This document shows positions 17,205 through 27,417 of a stretch of DNA of 64,000 bases, in pieces; position 1 is the first letter of the stretch, and every line of letters starts with the position of its first letter. The translations under genes were made by a program, and so were the position numbers. This DNA comes from Sphingopyxis panaciterrulae (lineage in GTDB: Bacteria > Pseudomonadota > Alphaproteobacteria > Sphingomonadales > Sphingomonadaceae). The notes below the pieces were generated by a model, which was not told the origin of the DNA, did not search any database, and saw nothing but the letters and a program-made list of their open reading frames with translations. The stretch spans positions 181,845 through 245,844 of the forward strand of contig NZ_JACIJH010000004.1 of the NCBI RefSeq assembly GCF_014199295.1. Direction: 5' to 3'.

Positions 17205-18086
17205 TTAACCCTGATTGGCCGTCGCCTCGGCGAGCAGCGCCGCGATCCGCGCCGGGTCCTCCATCGGGATGAAATGGCTGTTCGCGTCCCACAATTCGTC
17301 GCGCACCACACCCAGATGCGGACCGAGCCCGGTCCAGGTCGGGCTTTGCGAGAAATCCATCATGTCGCCGCGCGTTCCCGTCGGCGCACGGATCAGCGTT
17401 GCCGGTGCGCCGAGGTCGCCGAGCCAGCGATATGGATCGGTGCGCAGCGCATTCTGGTACATCGAGGCTTCGAGTGCCGGCGGACAGGCCAGTTCATAAC
17501 CGTCCCCGACGGGAAGCAGCCCGTGGGTGCAATAATCGCCCAGGACTTCGGGCACCCAGCCGCTGTAGGGCGCCCGATCGGCGAAGCGATCGCGCATCTC
17601 CTCCGCGCCGGTCCACCGGTTGCGGCGGCGCGCGACGGGATGCTCGGCCGGATCGGGCACGGGCAGCGCGTCGGCGCCCCCGTAAAGCTCCGGGGCCATG
17701 ATGACGGGGTCGATCAGGACGAGATGCCCGAAGGCGTCGGGTCGCTCGGCGGAAAGGCGCGTCAGCACATAGCCGCCCATGCTGTGCCCGCAGCCGACAA
17801 GCGGCCGTCCCGCGAACCGGTCGACCAGCGGCAACAGCACGTCGGCGTTGGCGCCCCAGTCGGCGAGCGTCGCGGGCCGGAAGCTGCGCCCATGCCCGCG
17901 ATGATCGGGCGCGACGACATGCGTGCCTGCCGGAAGCGCCGCGACGACCCGATCCCACAGCCGGGCGTGAAAGCCGGTCGCGTGGAGCAGCAGCAGCGAA
18001 GCCCCCTCCCCCGGCGTTCCCCACTCGAACCAGCAGATGTCGCCGCCCGGCGTCGCAAGCCGGTGTTCGCGGGGCGCGGTGCTCAC
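17205..18086 (-). CDS. Alpha/beta-fold hydrolase
   Basis: The 293-residue protein has the alpha/beta hydrolase fold: the oxyanion-region LLLLHATGFHARLW, the nucleophile elbow GCGHSMGGYVL with the serine, HVVAPDHRGHGRSF, and a C-terminal histidine in DANSHFIPMEDP. It has no signal peptide, so it is cytoplasmic. Substrate cannot be told from sequence. It is 2 nt downstream of aspS on the same strand and likely co-transcribed. The name is generic because the fold supports esterase, lipase, haloalkane or epoxide-type activities. Confidence 0.85.
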   Translation of the reverse strand: MSTAPREHRLATPGGDICWFEWGTPGEGASLLLLHATGFHARLWDRVVAALPAGTHVVAPDHRGHGRSFRPATLADWGANADVLLPLVDRFAGRPLVGCGHSMGGYVLTRLSAERPDAFGHLVLIDPVIMAPELYGGADALPVPDPAEHPVARRRNRWTGAEEMRDRFADRAPYSGWVPEVLGDYCTHGLLPVGDGYELACPPALEASMYQNALRTDPYRWLGDLGAPATLIRAPTGTRGDMMDFSQSPTWTGLGPHLGVVRDELWDANSHFIPMEDPARIAALLAEATANQG

Positions 18087-18088
18087 GC

Positions 18089-19870
18089 TCAGTTCTTCGG
18101 CCCGTCGACCAGCCGGATGCTGAGTTCCTTGAGCTGCTTGTCGGTGACCGGCGCCGGGGCGCCCATCATCAAATCCTCGGCCTTCTGGTTCATCGGGAAG
18201 ACGACGACCTCGCGGATGTTGGGCTCGTCGGCGAGCAGCATCACGATACGGTCGACCCCCGGCGCCGACCCGCCGTGCGGCGGGGCGCCGAACTTGAAGG
18301 CGTTGATCATGCCGCTGAAGTTCGCATCGACCTCGGCCTGGCTATAGCCCGCGATCTCGAACGCCTTGTACATGATGTCGGGGCGGTGGTTCCGGATCGC
18401 GCCCGACGACAGTTCGACGCCGTTGCAGACGATGTCATATTGCCACGCGAGGATGTCGAGCGGGTCCTTGGTCTCCAGCGCTTCGAGCTCGCCCTGCGGC
18501 ATCGAAAACGGGTTGTGACTGAAGTCGATCTTGCCGGTGTCCTCGTCGGCCTCGAACATCGGGAAATCGACGATCCAGCACATGGCGAACCGGTTCGCGT
18601 CGATCAGGTCGAGTTGCTCGGCGACGCGGGTGCGCGCCAGTCCCGCGAGCTTCGCGGCGACCGCTTCCTTGCCGGCGGCAAAGAACAGCCCGTCGTCGGG
18701 GCCGAGACCCAGTTCGGCGGCCAGCGCGTCCATCTTCTCCGGGCCGTGATTCTTGGCGATCGGCCCGCCCCATTCGCCGCCCTTGCGCGTCGCATAGCCC
18801 AGCCCCGCAAAGCCTTCGCCCTGCGCCCAGCTATTCATGTCGTCGAAGAATTTGCGGCTCTTTTCCGCCGTCCCCGGTGCCGGGATGGCGCGCACCACGT
18901 CGCCCGCCGCGACGATATCGGCAAAGCGGCCGAAGCCCGACCCGGTGAAATGCGCCGACACGTCGCTGATGACCAGCGGGTTGCGCAAATCCGGCTTGTC
19001 GTTGCCATATTTCAGCATCGATTCCCGATAGGGGATGCGCGGGAACGATCCCGCGGGGGTCACCGTCTTGCCGTTCGCAAACTCCTCGAACACGCCCGCC
19101 AGCACCGGCTCGATCGCGTTGAACACGTCGTCCTGCGTCACGAAGCTCATCTCGAAGTCGAGCTGATAGAATTCGCCGGGCGAGCGGTCGGCGCGCGCAT
19201 CCTCGTCGCGGAAGCAGGGCGCGATCTGGAAATAGCGGTCGAAGCCCGCGACCATCAGCAACTGCTTGAACATCTGGGGAGCCTGCGGCAGCGCATAGAA
19301 TTTGCCGGGGTGGACGCGGCTCGGCACCAGATAGTCGCGCGCGCCTTCGGGCGACGAAGCCGTCAGGATCGGCGTCTGATATTCGGTGAAGCCCTGTTCG
19401 ACCATGCGGCGGCGCAGGCTGGCGATCACGTTCGAGCGCAGCAGGATATTGGCGTGCAGCCGGTCGCGGCGCAGGTCTAGGAAGCGGTATTTCAGCCGGA
19501 TATCCTCGGGATATTCCTGCTCGCTCGCGACCGGCAGCGGCAGTTCGGCGGCGGCCGACTGCACCGACACTTCGCGCGCGCGCACCTCGATCTCGCCGGT
19601 GGGCAGGTTCGCGTTGACCGTCTCGGCCGAGCGCGCGACGACGTCGCCGGTGATCGTCACCACGCTCTCCGCGCGCAGCCCGTCGAGCGTCGCGAAGGCC
19701 GCATCGCTGCTGTCGGCGACGATCTGGGTCAGCCCATAATGGTCGCGCAGATCGACGAACAACAGCCCGCCATGGTCGCGCTTGCGATGCACCCAGCCCG
19801 AAAGGCGGACGGTCTGACCGACGTCCTGACTGCGAAGCTGGCCGCAATGATGGGTGCGATAGGCGTGCAT
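18089..19870 (-). CDS. aspS: Aspartate--tRNA ligase
   Basis: AspRS attaches aspartate to tRNA-Asp (possibly also tRNA-Asn in organisms with GatCAB). The 593-residue bacterial-type enzyme has an N-terminal OB-fold ([19 protein letters not shown]), the class II catalytic core with [20 protein letters not shown] (motif 2) and [19 protein letters not shown], then the bacterial-specific GAD insert region ([20 protein letters not shown]), and [20 protein letters not shown] (motif 3). The ATG at 19870 is used; the longer frame starts from a TTG. Whether it discriminates Asp from Asn is not visible. Confidence 0.97.
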   Translation of the reverse strand: MHAYRTHHCGQLRSQDVGQTVRLSGWVHRKRDHGGLLFVDLRDHYGLTQIVADSSDAAFATLDGLRAESVVTITGDVVARSAETVNANLPTGEIEVRAREVSVQSAAAELPLPVASEQEYPEDIRLKYRFLDLRRDRLHANILLRSNVIASLRRRMVEQGFTEYQTPILTASSPEGARDYLVPSRVHPGKFYALPQAPQMFKQLLMVAGFDRYFQIAPCFRDEDARADRSPGEFYQLDFEMSFVTQDDVFNAIEPVLAGVFEEFANGKTVTPAGSFPRIPYRESMLKYGNDKPDLRNPLVISDVSAHFTGSGFGRFADIVAAGDVVRAIPAPGTAEKSRKFFDDMNSWAQGEGFAGLGYATRKGGEWGGPIAKNHGPEKMDALAAELGLGPDDGLFFAAGKEAVAAKLAGLARTRVAEQLDLIDANRFAMCWIVDFPMFEADEDTGKIDFSHNPFSMPQGELEALETKDPLDILAWQYDIVCNGVELSSGAIRNHRPDIMYKAFEIAGYSQAEVDANFSGMINAFKFGAPPHGGSAPGVDRIVMLLADEPNIREVVVFPMNQKAEDLMMGAPAPVTDKQLKELSIRLVDGPKN

Positions 19871-20043
19871 ATTGTCGTCTTTCAATGTCCGGGAAGGCGC
19901 AAGGCATGATCCGCGCCAATATGGCCGCGCCTAAGGCAGGGCAGCGGCGCTTTTGTCAAGGGCGCAAAGTTTCCGCGCCCGCGGTTGACTCGGCCCGCGC
20001 AACCCGGTTCGATAGGGGCGACCGGATGCGAAAGGGGGCAGCA

Positions 20044-20262
20044 ATGGCAAAATCCGCCGACAGGAAGGCAGCGACAAGGCCGACAGCGCCCGTGCCGAAA
20101 CCGGAAAAGACGCGTTCCCCTGCCCGCGCCGCGGCGCCGGCGAAACCCCTTCCGCCATCGCCGCCAAGCCCTGGCCGCAAGTTCGCCGGCGTGATCCTCG
20201 GCATCGCGGCGCAGCGGCTGCTCGCGGCGGGCGTTCGGCGCCTGCTGCGCCGCCTTCGATAG
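20044..20262 (+). CDS. Small basic, proline-rich protein, hypothetical
   Basis: A 72-residue ORF has a good ribosome-binding site (AAAGGGGGCAGCA before the ATG). It is basic and Pro/Ala-rich in its first half (PTAPVPKPEKTRSP, PAKPLPPSPPSPG) and ends with GVILGIAAQRLLAAGVRRLL, an amphipathic or membrane-associating helix. No family is recognised. It lies in the gap between the divergent aspS and rnd. It could be a real small protein or a shadow of base composition; codon third-position GC supports a real frame only modestly. Confidence 0.45.
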   Translation: MAKSADRKAATRPTAPVPKPEKTRSPARAAAPAKPLPPSPPSPGRKFAGVILGIAAQRLLAAGVRRLLRRLR

Positions 20263-20323
20263 CTGCGCGAAGCGGTGGCAATTTTTCCTGCCCGTCGGCG
20301 CCGACTCGCTGTATAGGCGCCGC

Positions 20324-21511
20324 ATGCAAATTCATCCGCTTATCGAGTCCAGCACCGCGCTCTCCGAATTCTGCGACCTCATCAAGGACAGCGATTTCAT
20401 CGCGGTCGATACCGAATTCATGCGCGAAAACACCTTCTGGCCCGAATTGTGCCTGATCCAGGTCGCCGACAGCCACCATGCCGCTGCGATCGACCCGATG
20501 GCGTCCGGCATCGACCTGAAACCGCTGCTCGACCTCCTCGTCGACAATGAAGCGGTGCTCAAGGTCTTCCACGCCGGCGGTCAGGATGTCGAGATCATCT
20601 ACAATCTGACCGGCAAGACGCCGCACGCCATCTTCGACACGCAGATCGGCCAGATGGCGCTCGGCCAGGCCGAACAGGTCGGTTATTCGAACCTGGTCGA
20701 GGCCTGGCTCGGCATTCAGCTCGACAAGGGCGCGCGCTTCACCGACTGGAGCCGCCGCCCGCTCGACAAGCGGCAGATCGACTATGCGATCGGCGACGTC
20801 ACGCACCTCGCCAAAATCTTTCCGATGATGCTCCAGAAGCTCATCAAGACCGGCCGCGGCCACTGGCTCGACGAGGAAATGGAAAAGCTCGCCGACCCGT
20901 CCCATTACAGCGTCGACCCCGATAATGCATGGCACCGGATCAAGGCGCCGTCACGCAAGCCGGAGGTGCTCGGGCGGCTCAAGGCGCTCGCCGCGTGGCG
21001 CGAGCGCGAGGCGCGGACCAAGAACCTGCCCCGCGGCCGCATCGTCAAGGACGAGACGCTCGCCGACCTCGCCGCCCATCCGCCGAAGAACCAGGACGGG
21101 CTCGGGGGGGTGCGCGGCCTGTCGGCGACCTGGAAGACGAACGATATCGGCGGCCGGCTGATGGACGCGCTCGCGGTCGCCAAGCCGCTGGCGAAAGAGG
21201 ACATGCCCGACCGCGCGCCGCGCGGACCGGGGCTGGGCAAGGAAGGCGCGCTGGTCGGCGACCTGCTCAAGCTGCTGCTCAAGATTCGCGCGCGCGAGCT
21301 CAACATCGCGGCGCGGCTGATCGCGCGGAGCGACGATCTGGAAGCGCTGGCGGCGGGGCGGCGCGACGATATCCCGCTGATGCAGGGCTGGCGCTTCGAG
21401 GTGTTCGGCGGCGCCGCGCTCGATCTGGTCGAGGGACGCATGGGCTTCGCCGTCAAGAACGGCAAGCTGGTGATGAGCCGGATCGAAAGCGCCGCGGCCG
21501 ACGCCGCCTAA
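20324..21511 (+). CDS. rnd: Ribonuclease D
   Basis: RNase D is a 3'-5' exoribonuclease of the DEDD family that trims tRNA precursors. The 395 residues contain the exonuclease domain with IAVDTEFMREN (first Asp/Glu pair), LKVFHAGGQDVEI, and the Asp/Tyr-containing DKRQIDYAIGDVTHL, followed by an HRDC domain (LAAWREREARTKNLPRGRIV). Its TAA stop overlaps the first base of the 33-nt inverted repeat that opens the 263-nt element. It is convergent with ppx. Confidence 0.95.
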   Translation: MQIHPLIESSTALSEFCDLIKDSDFIAVDTEFMRENTFWPELCLIQVADSHHAAAIDPMASGIDLKPLLDLLVDNEAVLKVFHAGGQDVEIIYNLTGKTPHAIFDTQIGQMALGQAEQVGYSNLVEAWLGIQLDKGARFTDWSRRPLDKRQIDYAIGDVTHLAKIFPMMLQKLIKTGRGHWLDEEMEKLADPSHYSVDPDNAWHRIKAPSRKPEVLGRLKALAAWREREARTKNLPRGRIVKDETLADLAAHPPKNQDGLGGVRGLSATWKTNDIGGRLMDALAVAKPLAKEDMPDRAPRGPGLGKEGALVGDLLKLLLKIRARELNIAARLIARSDDLEALAAGRRDDIPLMQGWRFEVFGGAALDLVEGRMGFAVKNGKLVMSRIESAAADAA

Positions 21512-21543
21512 TACCAAGGTGCGGTGATCTTGACCGATGAGGA

Positions 21544-21637
21544 CGGTTTCTGGTGGTTCTCGGCGAGGAGGCCGCGCCGGGACGATGTGGGTCATCGTCC
21601 CAAGCAGGCGACGCTGTCCGAGAGCCGCCAGAAACCG
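21544..21637 (+). ncRNA. Hairpin unit 1 of the nested element (candidate structured RNA)
   Basis: The 94-nt unit has a 20-bp basal stem (21544-21563 with 21618-21637, two G.U pairs), an asymmetric internal loop containing CGAGGAGG on the 5' side and GCGACGCTGT on the 3' side, and a 9-bp apical stem GGGACGATG/CATCGTCCC capped by TGGGT. It mirrors unit 2 position for position. That it acts as RNA is inferred from covariation and G.U bias; it could instead be a DNA cruciform. Confidence 0.6.
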
Positions 21638-21646
21638 CCCGCCGGG

Positions 21647-21740
21647 TTGCCAGTCCCGCTTGCTGGCGAGGAGGAGCGGAAGCGGCGATGTGGTTCATCG
21701 CTGCGACGCGCCGACGCGGTCCAGCAGGCGGGACTGGCAA
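21647..21740 (+). ncRNA. Hairpin unit 2 of the nested element (candidate structured RNA)
   Basis: The 94-nt unit has a 20-bp basal stem (21647-21666 with 21721-21740, one G.U), the same conserved CGAGGAGG and CGACGC.GT internal-loop strands as unit 1, and a 9-bp apical stem GCGGCGATG/CATCGCTGC (one G.U) capped by TGGTT. Apical-stem positions differ from unit 1 in compensating pairs (G-C to C-G, A-T to G-C), which points to selected base pairing. Confidence 0.6.
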
Positions 21741-21756
21741 TCCTCATCGGTCAAGA

Positions 21757-23241
21757 TCACCGCACCTTGGTATAAAGCAGCACCAGTTCGGGCTTCGCGT
21801 CGAGCGCCTGGGCGAGCGCGCGCAGGCGGCGGTCGACCGATTCCCCCGCCAGATGATGCCAGTCGGGATCGAGGCCGAGGACGAGGCTGTCGCCCCGCCG
21901 CGCGATCGCGCTGGCCTTGAGCGGCGCCTCGACGCCACCGGTCAGCCGTTGCGCAAGGCGGATCGCCAGACCCCATTGCCGCGCCCGCGCCAGCCGCTCG
22001 GCCGACACCAGCGCGCCCATCGCCGGGAAATCGGCGTCGGCGCCGCCGAAACCGGCGTGCAGCGCACGGGCGAGCAGGATACGGCCCGCGATATCGGTGC
22101 CGCGCCAGTTGCCGTGCAGGCCGATCTCGGTTCCGCGCTCGGCCCGGAAATCGGGGTTCGCCGACCAGGCGACGTCGCTGAGCAGGCTCGCGGCGAGCCG
22201 GACGCGGCCGTCGGCGGGCGCTTCCCCGGCGAACAGCGGCGCGATCCAGTCGGCGACCGCGCGCCCGTGCGGAGCGAAGCGCGCGAGCCGGCGCCCCTCG
22301 AACTCCGCCGCCACGATCAGCGGGTCCTGCGCGCGCGTCCGCTCGTCGAGCGCCTGATAGAGCAGCCCTTCGCGCAGCCCCGAGGACGACACCGTCATGT
22401 CGGGCACGTCGATGATGTTGACCAGCGCGGCAAGCAGCGCCGCGGCATCGGGCAATGTCGCGGCGCGGTTCGACGCCATGCCGGGGATCGCCTTCAATTC
22501 CTCGAAGCTCATCCGCCGGGTCGCGCGGAGCAGGCGGCGCAGCGCAGGACGCGGCAATTGGTGCTGATCGAGCACCGCGAGCGGACTCTTGGTCAGTTCG
22601 AGGTCGAGGCGCGCCAGCGCGCGCCACGAACCGCCGACCAGATAGAGCGGCAATCCCGCCAGATCGCCTGGCCACCCCGCCGCGCGCAGCATCTTGCGTA
22701 CTGCGCGTTCGAACGCCTGCTGCCCGTCCTTGCGCAGCGCCGGCAGCCTCAGCACGCCGAGCGGAAAAGAGGCGCAGCGACCGACGGCGCCGTTCGCTAT
22801 TTCGGCAAGCTCGAGGCTGCCACCGCCGAGGTCGACCGAGATGCCGTGCGCGTCGGGAATGGCGGACAACACACCGCAACCTGCCGCCTCGGCCTCTTCC
22901 GTGCCCGAGAGCAAGCGGATGTCGAGACCGGCCTCGGCGGCGCCGGCAATGAAGTCGCCGCCGTTGGTCGCGTCGCGCACCGCGGCGGTCGCGACGCATT
23001 GCAGATCCTGTACCCCCATGTGGCGCGCGAGCAGCGCATAGCGGCGCAGCGCGAACAGGCCGCGCGCGGCGTCCTCTTCGGCGATGCGCCCGTCGATCGC
23101 CAGGCCGCGGCCGAGCCCGGCGGGTACCTTCTCGTTGAAGATCACCGCCGGCGCGCGCCGCGGCCCTTCATAGACGACGAGACGGACCGAGTTGGACCCG
23201 ATGTCGATGACGGCGGATCGATGCGGCAAAATGTCAATCAT
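21757..23241 (-). CDS. ppx: Exopolyphosphatase / Ppx-GppA phosphatase
   Basis: Ppx removes terminal phosphates from polyphosphate (GppA relatives hydrolyse pppGpp). The 494 residues show the actin-like ATPase-fold signatures: [45 protein letters not shown] and [16 protein letters not shown]-terminal HD-like helical region follows. It overlaps ppk by 8 nt, so synthesis and degradation of polyphosphate are encoded together. The last codons (YTKVR) are encoded by the right arm of the 263-nt element, so the element has supplied the native stop or has coevolved with it. Confidence 0.92.
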   Translation of the reverse strand: MIDILPHRSAVIDIGSNSVRLVVYEGPRRAPAVIFNEKVPAGLGRGLAIDGRIAEEDAARGLFALRRYALLARHMGVQDLQCVATAAVRDATNGGDFIAGAAEAGLDIRLLSGTEEAEAAGCGVLSAIPDAHGISVDLGGGSLELAEIANGAVGRCASFPLGVLRLPALRKDGQQAFERAVRKMLRAAGWPGDLAGLPLYLVGGSWRALARLDLELTKSPLAVLDQHQLPRPALRRLLRATRRMSFEELKAIPGMASNRAATLPDAAALLAALVNIIDVPDMTVSSSGLREGLLYQALDERTRAQDPLIVAAEFEGRRLARFAPHGRAVADWIAPLFAGEAPADGRVRLAASLLSDVAWSANPDFRAERGTEIGLHGNWRGTDIAGRILLARALHAGFGGADADFPAMGALVSAERLARARQWGLAIRLAQRLTGGVEAPLKASAIARRGDSLVLGLDPDWHHLAGESVDRRLRALAQALDAKPELVLLYTKVR

Positions 23242-25402
23242 CCCGCGTGGTGAAAGCGAGCGTCGGAACGTCGTGACGCTTGTGGAGCGCGGTTCCGCGC
23301 CCCGACAGCGAAGGATTGTTCATGAAATAATGATGCAAGTTGAATGGTTTGTCATCCGGAGTTAAGCGAATATAGGTGCCGTCTGGCTGCAATACCCAGC
23401 TTTGCTCGTTATCGATCAGATTGGCCACGAGTACCTGATCGAGAATCTGGTCGTGGACGGTCGGATTCTCGATCGGAATCATATATTCGACGCGGCGATC
23501 GAAATTGCGCGGCATCCAGTCGGCCGACGAGATGAAGAGCTTCACCCCCTGATGCGGCAGGAGCGCACCGTTGGCAAAGGCCCAGATGCGGCTGTGCTCC
23601 AGAAAGCGGCCGACGACCGACTTGACCCGGATCGTTTCCGACAGGCCCGGCACGCCCGGCCGCAGGCAGCAGATGCCGCGCACGACCAGTTCGATCGGCA
23701 CCCCGGCCATGCTCGCTTCATAGAGCTTGTCGATGATGTCGGGATCGACGAGGCTGTTCATCTTCGCCCATAGCCCCGACGCACGCCCGGCCCGCGCCGC
23801 GACAATCTCTGCGTCGATCAGATTGCAGATGTTTTGCCGCATGTTGAGCGGCGACATGGTCAGCATTTCGAGCCGCTCTGGCTCGACATAGCCGGTGATG
23901 TAATTGAACAGTTGCGCCGCGTCGCGCCCCGCGCGCGGGTCGGCGGTGAAGAAGCTGAGGTCGGTATAGATGCGCGCGGTGATCGGGTGATAGTTGCCGG
24001 TGCCGAAGTGGCAATAGGTGCGATAGCCCTGCCCCTCGCGGCGCACGACCATCGAGATCTTCGCGTGCGTCTTCCACTCGATGAAGCCGTAGACGACCTG
24101 CACGCCGGCGCGTTCGAGCTGGTTCGCCCACAGCATGTTCTGCTCTTCGTCGAAACGCGCCTTCAGCTCGACCACCGCGGTCACCGACTTGCCGGCCTCC
24201 GCCGCCTCGATCAGCGCACGGATCACCGGCGACTGGTTGCCGGCGCGATAGAGCGTCTGCTTGATCGCCACCACGTCGGGATCGGCCGCCGCCTGACGGA
24301 GGAAGGAGAGGACGACGTCGAAGCTTTCATAGGGATGGTGGACGACGATGTCCTTGCTGCGGATCGCCGCGAAACAGTCGCCGCCATGTTCGCGGATGCG
24401 TTCGGGGAAACGCGGCGAATAGGCCGGGAATTTCAGGTCGGGGCGATCAACCTCGACCAGCGCCGAGAGGGCTGCAAGCCCGACGAAGCCGTCGAGCTTC
24501 GCGACGATCGCCTCATGTCCCTGAATATCGTCGCCGAGCACCGCGGCGAGCTCGCCCGGCATGTCGGCCGCGAGTTCGAGCAGGATGACGCGGCCGCGGC
24601 GGCGCCGGCGGATCGCGGTGCGGAACAGGCGCACCAGATCCTCGGCTTCTTCCTCGATCTCGATGTCGCTGTCGCGGATGATGCGAAAGACACCGCGCGC
24701 GCGGATCGTGAAGCCCGGAAAGAGCAGGTCGGCGAACAGCTCGATCAGATATTCGATCGGCACGAAGCTCGTGGTTTCCCCCGGCACCGGCGCGAAGCGC
24801 GGCAGCGAGGCGGGGATCATCACCAGTTCGCGGACCGTATCGCCGGTCGCCTTGCGCTGCAGGTCGAAGATCACCCCGAGCCCGCGGTTGGGGATGAAGG
24901 GAAAGGGGTGCGCCGGATCGAGCACCTGCGGGGTCAGGATCGGAAAGATCTGGTCGAGGAAATAGGGTCGCAGCGCGGCGCGCAGCGCCTCCGCATCCGA
25001 TCCCGCACCATGAACGACGATTCCCTGCGCGGCGAGCAGGCGGTGCAGCCGTTGCCATTCGGACTGCTGCTGGTCGACGAGGCGGTTCACCTCGGCCTCG
25101 ATCTCGGCGAGTTGCTGTCCCGGCGAGCGGCCGTCGGCCGAGGGGTCGTCGATTCCCTGAAGCTGCTGGCCCTTGAGGCCCGCGACGCGGACCATGAAGA
25201 ATTCGTCGAGATTGCTGCCCGAGATCGACAGGAAACGCAGCCGTTCGAGCAAAGGATGCGCCGGATTGAGCGCCTCTTCCATCACCCGGCGGTTGAAGGC
25301 GAGCCAACTCAGCTCGCGATTGAAGAAGCGGTCGGGGCCGAAATCGGGCGGCGACGCATCGGCGTCATTGTCGGCGCGCAAGGGGCTGCTGTTTAACGAC
25401 AT
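23234..25402 (-). CDS. ppk: Polyphosphate kinase 1
   Basis: PPK1 makes polyphosphate from ATP at the membrane. The 722-residue length is typical. The N-terminal domain starts [20 protein letters not shown] and [20 protein letters not shown]. The catalytic core has [30 protein letters not shown] and [19 protein letters not shown], with the autophosphorylated histidine in the [10 protein letters not shown] region. A phospholipase-D-like repeat [18 protein letters not shown] is near the end. It overlaps both neighbours (hdaA by 10 nt, ppx by 8 nt), which indicates a single translationally coupled operon. Confidence 0.96.
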   Translation of the reverse strand: MSLNSSPLRADNDADASPPDFGPDRFFNRELSWLAFNRRVMEEALNPAHPLLERLRFLSISGSNLDEFFMVRVAGLKGQQLQGIDDPSADGRSPGQQLAEIEAEVNRLVDQQQSEWQRLHRLLAAQGIVVHGAGSDAEALRAALRPYFLDQIFPILTPQVLDPAHPFPFIPNRGLGVIFDLQRKATGDTVRELVMIPASLPRFAPVPGETTSFVPIEYLIELFADLLFPGFTIRARGVFRIIRDSDIEIEEEAEDLVRLFRTAIRRRRRGRVILLELAADMPGELAAVLGDDIQGHEAIVAKLDGFVGLAALSALVEVDRPDLKFPAYSPRFPERIREHGGDCFAAIRSKDIVVHHPYESFDVVLSFLRQAAADPDVVAIKQTLYRAGNQSPVIRALIEAAEAGKSVTAVVELKARFDEEQNMLWANQLERAGVQVVYGFIEWKTHAKISMVVRREGQGYRTYCHFGTGNYHPITARIYTDLSFFTADPRAGRDAAQLFNYITGYVEPERLEMLTMSPLNMRQNICNLIDAEIVAARAGRASGLWAKMNSLVDPDIIDKLYEASMAGVPIELVVRGICCLRPGVPGLSETIRVKSVVGRFLEHSRIWAFANGALLPHQGVKLFISSADWMPRNFDRRVEYMIPIENPTVHDQILDQVLVANLIDNEQSWVLQPDGTYIRLTPDDKPFNLHHYFMNNPSLSGRGTALHKRHDVPTLAFTTRDD

Positions 25403-26064
25403 TGTCCTGGTTCCTGCCTTTCGAGCAAATCGGGATCGATCAGCCCCTGTGACAGTAATGTTTCACGCGTAAGACGGACTCCCACGCGCCGCCCCTGTTC
25501 GAGCGAGGCCGCGTCGAGCGCGGCGACGATGCGGTGGAGCATCGCATAGCTGCGCTCCATCCGCGGCACGATATAGGACGCGACCTCGGGCGAAATCGCC
25601 ATGCCGCGCTGCGCGAACAGCGCCTCGATCAGGTCGCGCGCCAGGCAGTCGTCGGGCTCGCCGATCGTCAGCACCGGTACCGCGCGCAGCCGCGACGCAA
25701 GGTCGGGAAGCGCGACCTGCCAGTCGGCGGGCGGCGCATCGGCGACGATCAGCAGCGGTGTGCCGCTCGCCTGCGCGGCGTTCCAGGCGTGGAACATCGC
25801 CTCTTCGGGCACGCTGTCATGCCCGTCGATCACCCGGCCGCCGGTCTCGCGCGCGAAGAGCCGCCCCATCAGGCTGCGCCCCGACCCGCGCGGCCCGGTG
25901 AGCACCGCGGTGCGCACCGGCCAGGTCGAGACGTGACGCAGATAGCGCACCGCATCGGCGTTGCTGGTGCCGACGAGCAGCGGCCCGTCATTGGCGCCGC
26001 CGGCGCTCCAGTCGAGCGGGAGGGCGATCTGGGAGGCGGGGCGATCCCGGGGGGCGCGTGCCAT
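25393..26064 (-). CDS. hdaA: DnaA-related regulatory protein HdaA
   Basis: HdaA is the alphaproteobacterial Hda: a DnaA-like AAA+ protein that, bound to the sliding clamp, promotes hydrolysis of DnaA-ATP and limits re-initiation. The 223-residue protein opens with a clamp-binding motif QIALPLDW (residues 12-19), followed by the AAA+ core without the DnaA DNA-binding domain. The Walker A is unusual: GPRGSGRS (57-64), with arginine for the usual lysine, and the Walker B reads LLIVADAPP without the normal DD. It is between a DUF2066-like gene and ppk. Function is inferred from size, motif and conserved context (purM nearby). Confidence 0.85.
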   Translation of the reverse strand: MARAPRDRPASQIALPLDWSAGGANDGPLLVGTSNADAVRYLRHVSTWPVRTAVLTGPRGSGRSLMGRLFARETGGRVIDGHDSVPEEAMFHAWNAAQASGTPLLIVADAPPADWQVALPDLASRLRAVPVLTIGEPDDCLARDLIEALFAQRGMAISPEVASYIVPRMERSYAMLHRIVAALDAASLEQGRRVGVRLTRETLLSQGLIDPDLLERQEPGQCR

Positions 26065-27332
26065 CAGCGGCTGATCCGCAGCGTACTGCCGCCCTGCTGC
26101 ACCTTGTAGCCGCGCGCTTCGAGCGCGGCCTTGAGCGCCGCGATATCGCCGCGGAAGGTCACGCGCATCACCGACGTGCCGCCGAGCGCGAGGCTGGTCG
26201 TCGCCGCCGACTGGACGCCGGGGATGCCGCCGATCGCGCTTTCGGTCGCCGACACCGACCCGACGTCGGGCGAGGCATATTGGACGGTGAAGCTGACAAC
26301 GCCGGGCTGCGCCACGGGCGGCGTCACGCTCGCGTCGACCTCGCCCGCCGGCACCTCGGCGATCGTCTCCTCGGGCAGGTCCTCCTTCTCGACCGGCTTT
26401 TCGAGGACCAGATAGCGGTCGGTGCGAAGGACGCCGGCGGCGAGCGCGTCGGTATAGATGCGATCCATCCGCGCGACCGCCTTTTCCATCATGTCGGGCA
26501 ACGCCCTGGCGCTGGGGCCGGTCATGGTGAAGGTGGCGATCAGCTTGTCGTCGGGGCCGAAACGCGCCGCGAAATGGCCGGCGATCGGTCCGCCCGGATA
26601 GCTGTATTCGACCCGTGCGGTCGGCATCAGCACGTCGGCGGCGCCATATTGATCGAGGATCACGCGCCACCACACGCGCCCGCGCCGCCCGGTCTGCCCG
26701 GCATTGAGCAGCAGCGTGTCGACGCCGGTGCCGGCGGTGCGGACATAGTCGATCGCGCTCTGCCCGGTGTGATATTCGGCCCAGGCGCGCTGCCATTCGC
26801 TGCGCTGTTCGAACACCTGCGGGATGCCCGCGACCGAATAGACGGGAATGACAAGCAGCGGCGGCGAGCGCAGCGTCCGGCCGCTGACGCCCAGAATCTG
26901 TCCGGCGCGCACGCGGTCGAACTGGACGCCGAGCGTCGCGATATAGCGGCGCGGGCCGATCTGTTCCCGTTCGACGACGATCGCGGTGACGATGCCGTCG
27001 AGCACCGAATCGGTCAGCGCCGGGCCAGCGCTGCCATTGGTCTGACGATAGAGCTGCGCCCAACCCTTGCGCTGCGCCTCGCGCCACCCGAGCTGCCGCG
27101 CTTCCTCGCTGGTCTTCGCGGTGACATCCACCTTGATTCCGCTGGCCAGAAAATCGCCGCTGCTATTGATCGGGGTGATACCGCGGTCGCCGCGCGCGAT
27201 CTGCCCCTCGACGATCCCGGCGCCAAGCACGAGCAAAAGCAGGCCGATCATTGCGGCGACTCGCCAGTCGCGGCGCAAAAGGCCAGCCAGGTCGAGGCGC
27301 GAAGCGGGGCGAAGGGGGACGGCCGAAATCAT
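26064..27332 (-). CDS. DUF2066-like inner-membrane-anchored protein
   Basis: The 422-residue protein has a basic N-terminus and one transmembrane helix ([19 protein letters not shown]), then a large extracytoplasmic region containing [20 protein letters not shown] and [20 protein letters not shown], and a C-terminal [15 protein letters not shown]. It is placed, as DUF2066 genes often are, between purM and hda. The C-terminal half has a ferredoxin-like, heavy-metal-domain-like pattern ([20 protein letters not shown]). Function is unknown. The ATG at 27332 has GAGAAGAG just upstream. Its stop overlaps the hdaA start by one base (TGATG). Confidence 0.7.
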   Translation of the reverse strand: MISAVPLRPASRLDLAGLLRRDWRVAAMIGLLLLVLGAGIVEGQIARGDRGITPINSSGDFLASGIKVDVTAKTSEEARQLGWREAQRKGWAQLYRQTNGSAGPALTDSVLDGIVTAIVVEREQIGPRRYIATLGVQFDRVRAGQILGVSGRTLRSPPLLVIPVYSVAGIPQVFEQRSEWQRAWAEYHTGQSAIDYVRTAGTGVDTLLLNAGQTGRRGRVWWRVILDQYGAADVLMPTARVEYSYPGGPIAGHFAARFGPDDKLIATFTMTGPSARALPDMMEKAVARMDRIYTDALAAGVLRTDRYLVLEKPVEKEDLPEETIAEVPAGEVDASVTPPVAQPGVVSFTVQYASPDVGSVSATESAIGGIPGVQSAATTSLALGGTSVMRVTFRGDIAALKAALEARGYKVQQGGSTLRISR

Positions 27333-27417
27333 CTCTTCTCTATTCTCTGCCCCGAAGCGGCGACCGCGACAAGGAAATCGTGGCATTTGTCGGCTGGAAC
27401 CGTTAGTCGCGCGTGCC

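Larger units (their letters stand above)
21511..21773. repeat. 263-nt nested palindromic element with two covarying 94-nt hairpins
   Basis: The structure is exact. A perfect 33-nt outer inverted repeat (21511-21543 and 21741-21773) encloses two consecutive hairpins of 94 nt each (21544-21637 and 21647-21740) joined by CCCGCCGGG. Each hairpin has a 20-bp basal stem of unrelated sequence, a 54-nt core opening with CGAGGAGG and closing with CGACGC.GT, and an apical stem of 9 bp capped by TGGGT or TGGTT. All four non-Watson-Crick pairs would be G.U on the plus strand (A.C on the minus), so an RNA read in the rnd direction is favoured. The last six codons of ppx lie in the right arm. Family not recognised. 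Confidence 0.9.

Noticed and set aside
21553..23253. A 566-codon plus-strand ORF beginning in the nested palindrome and crossing ppx
   Set aside because: It runs through repeat DNA and antisense to ppx; composition is typical of GC-rich shadow frames.
23834..25396. A 520-codon plus-strand ORF within ppk
   Set aside because: Antisense shadow of ppk; no start signal, no recognisable motif.
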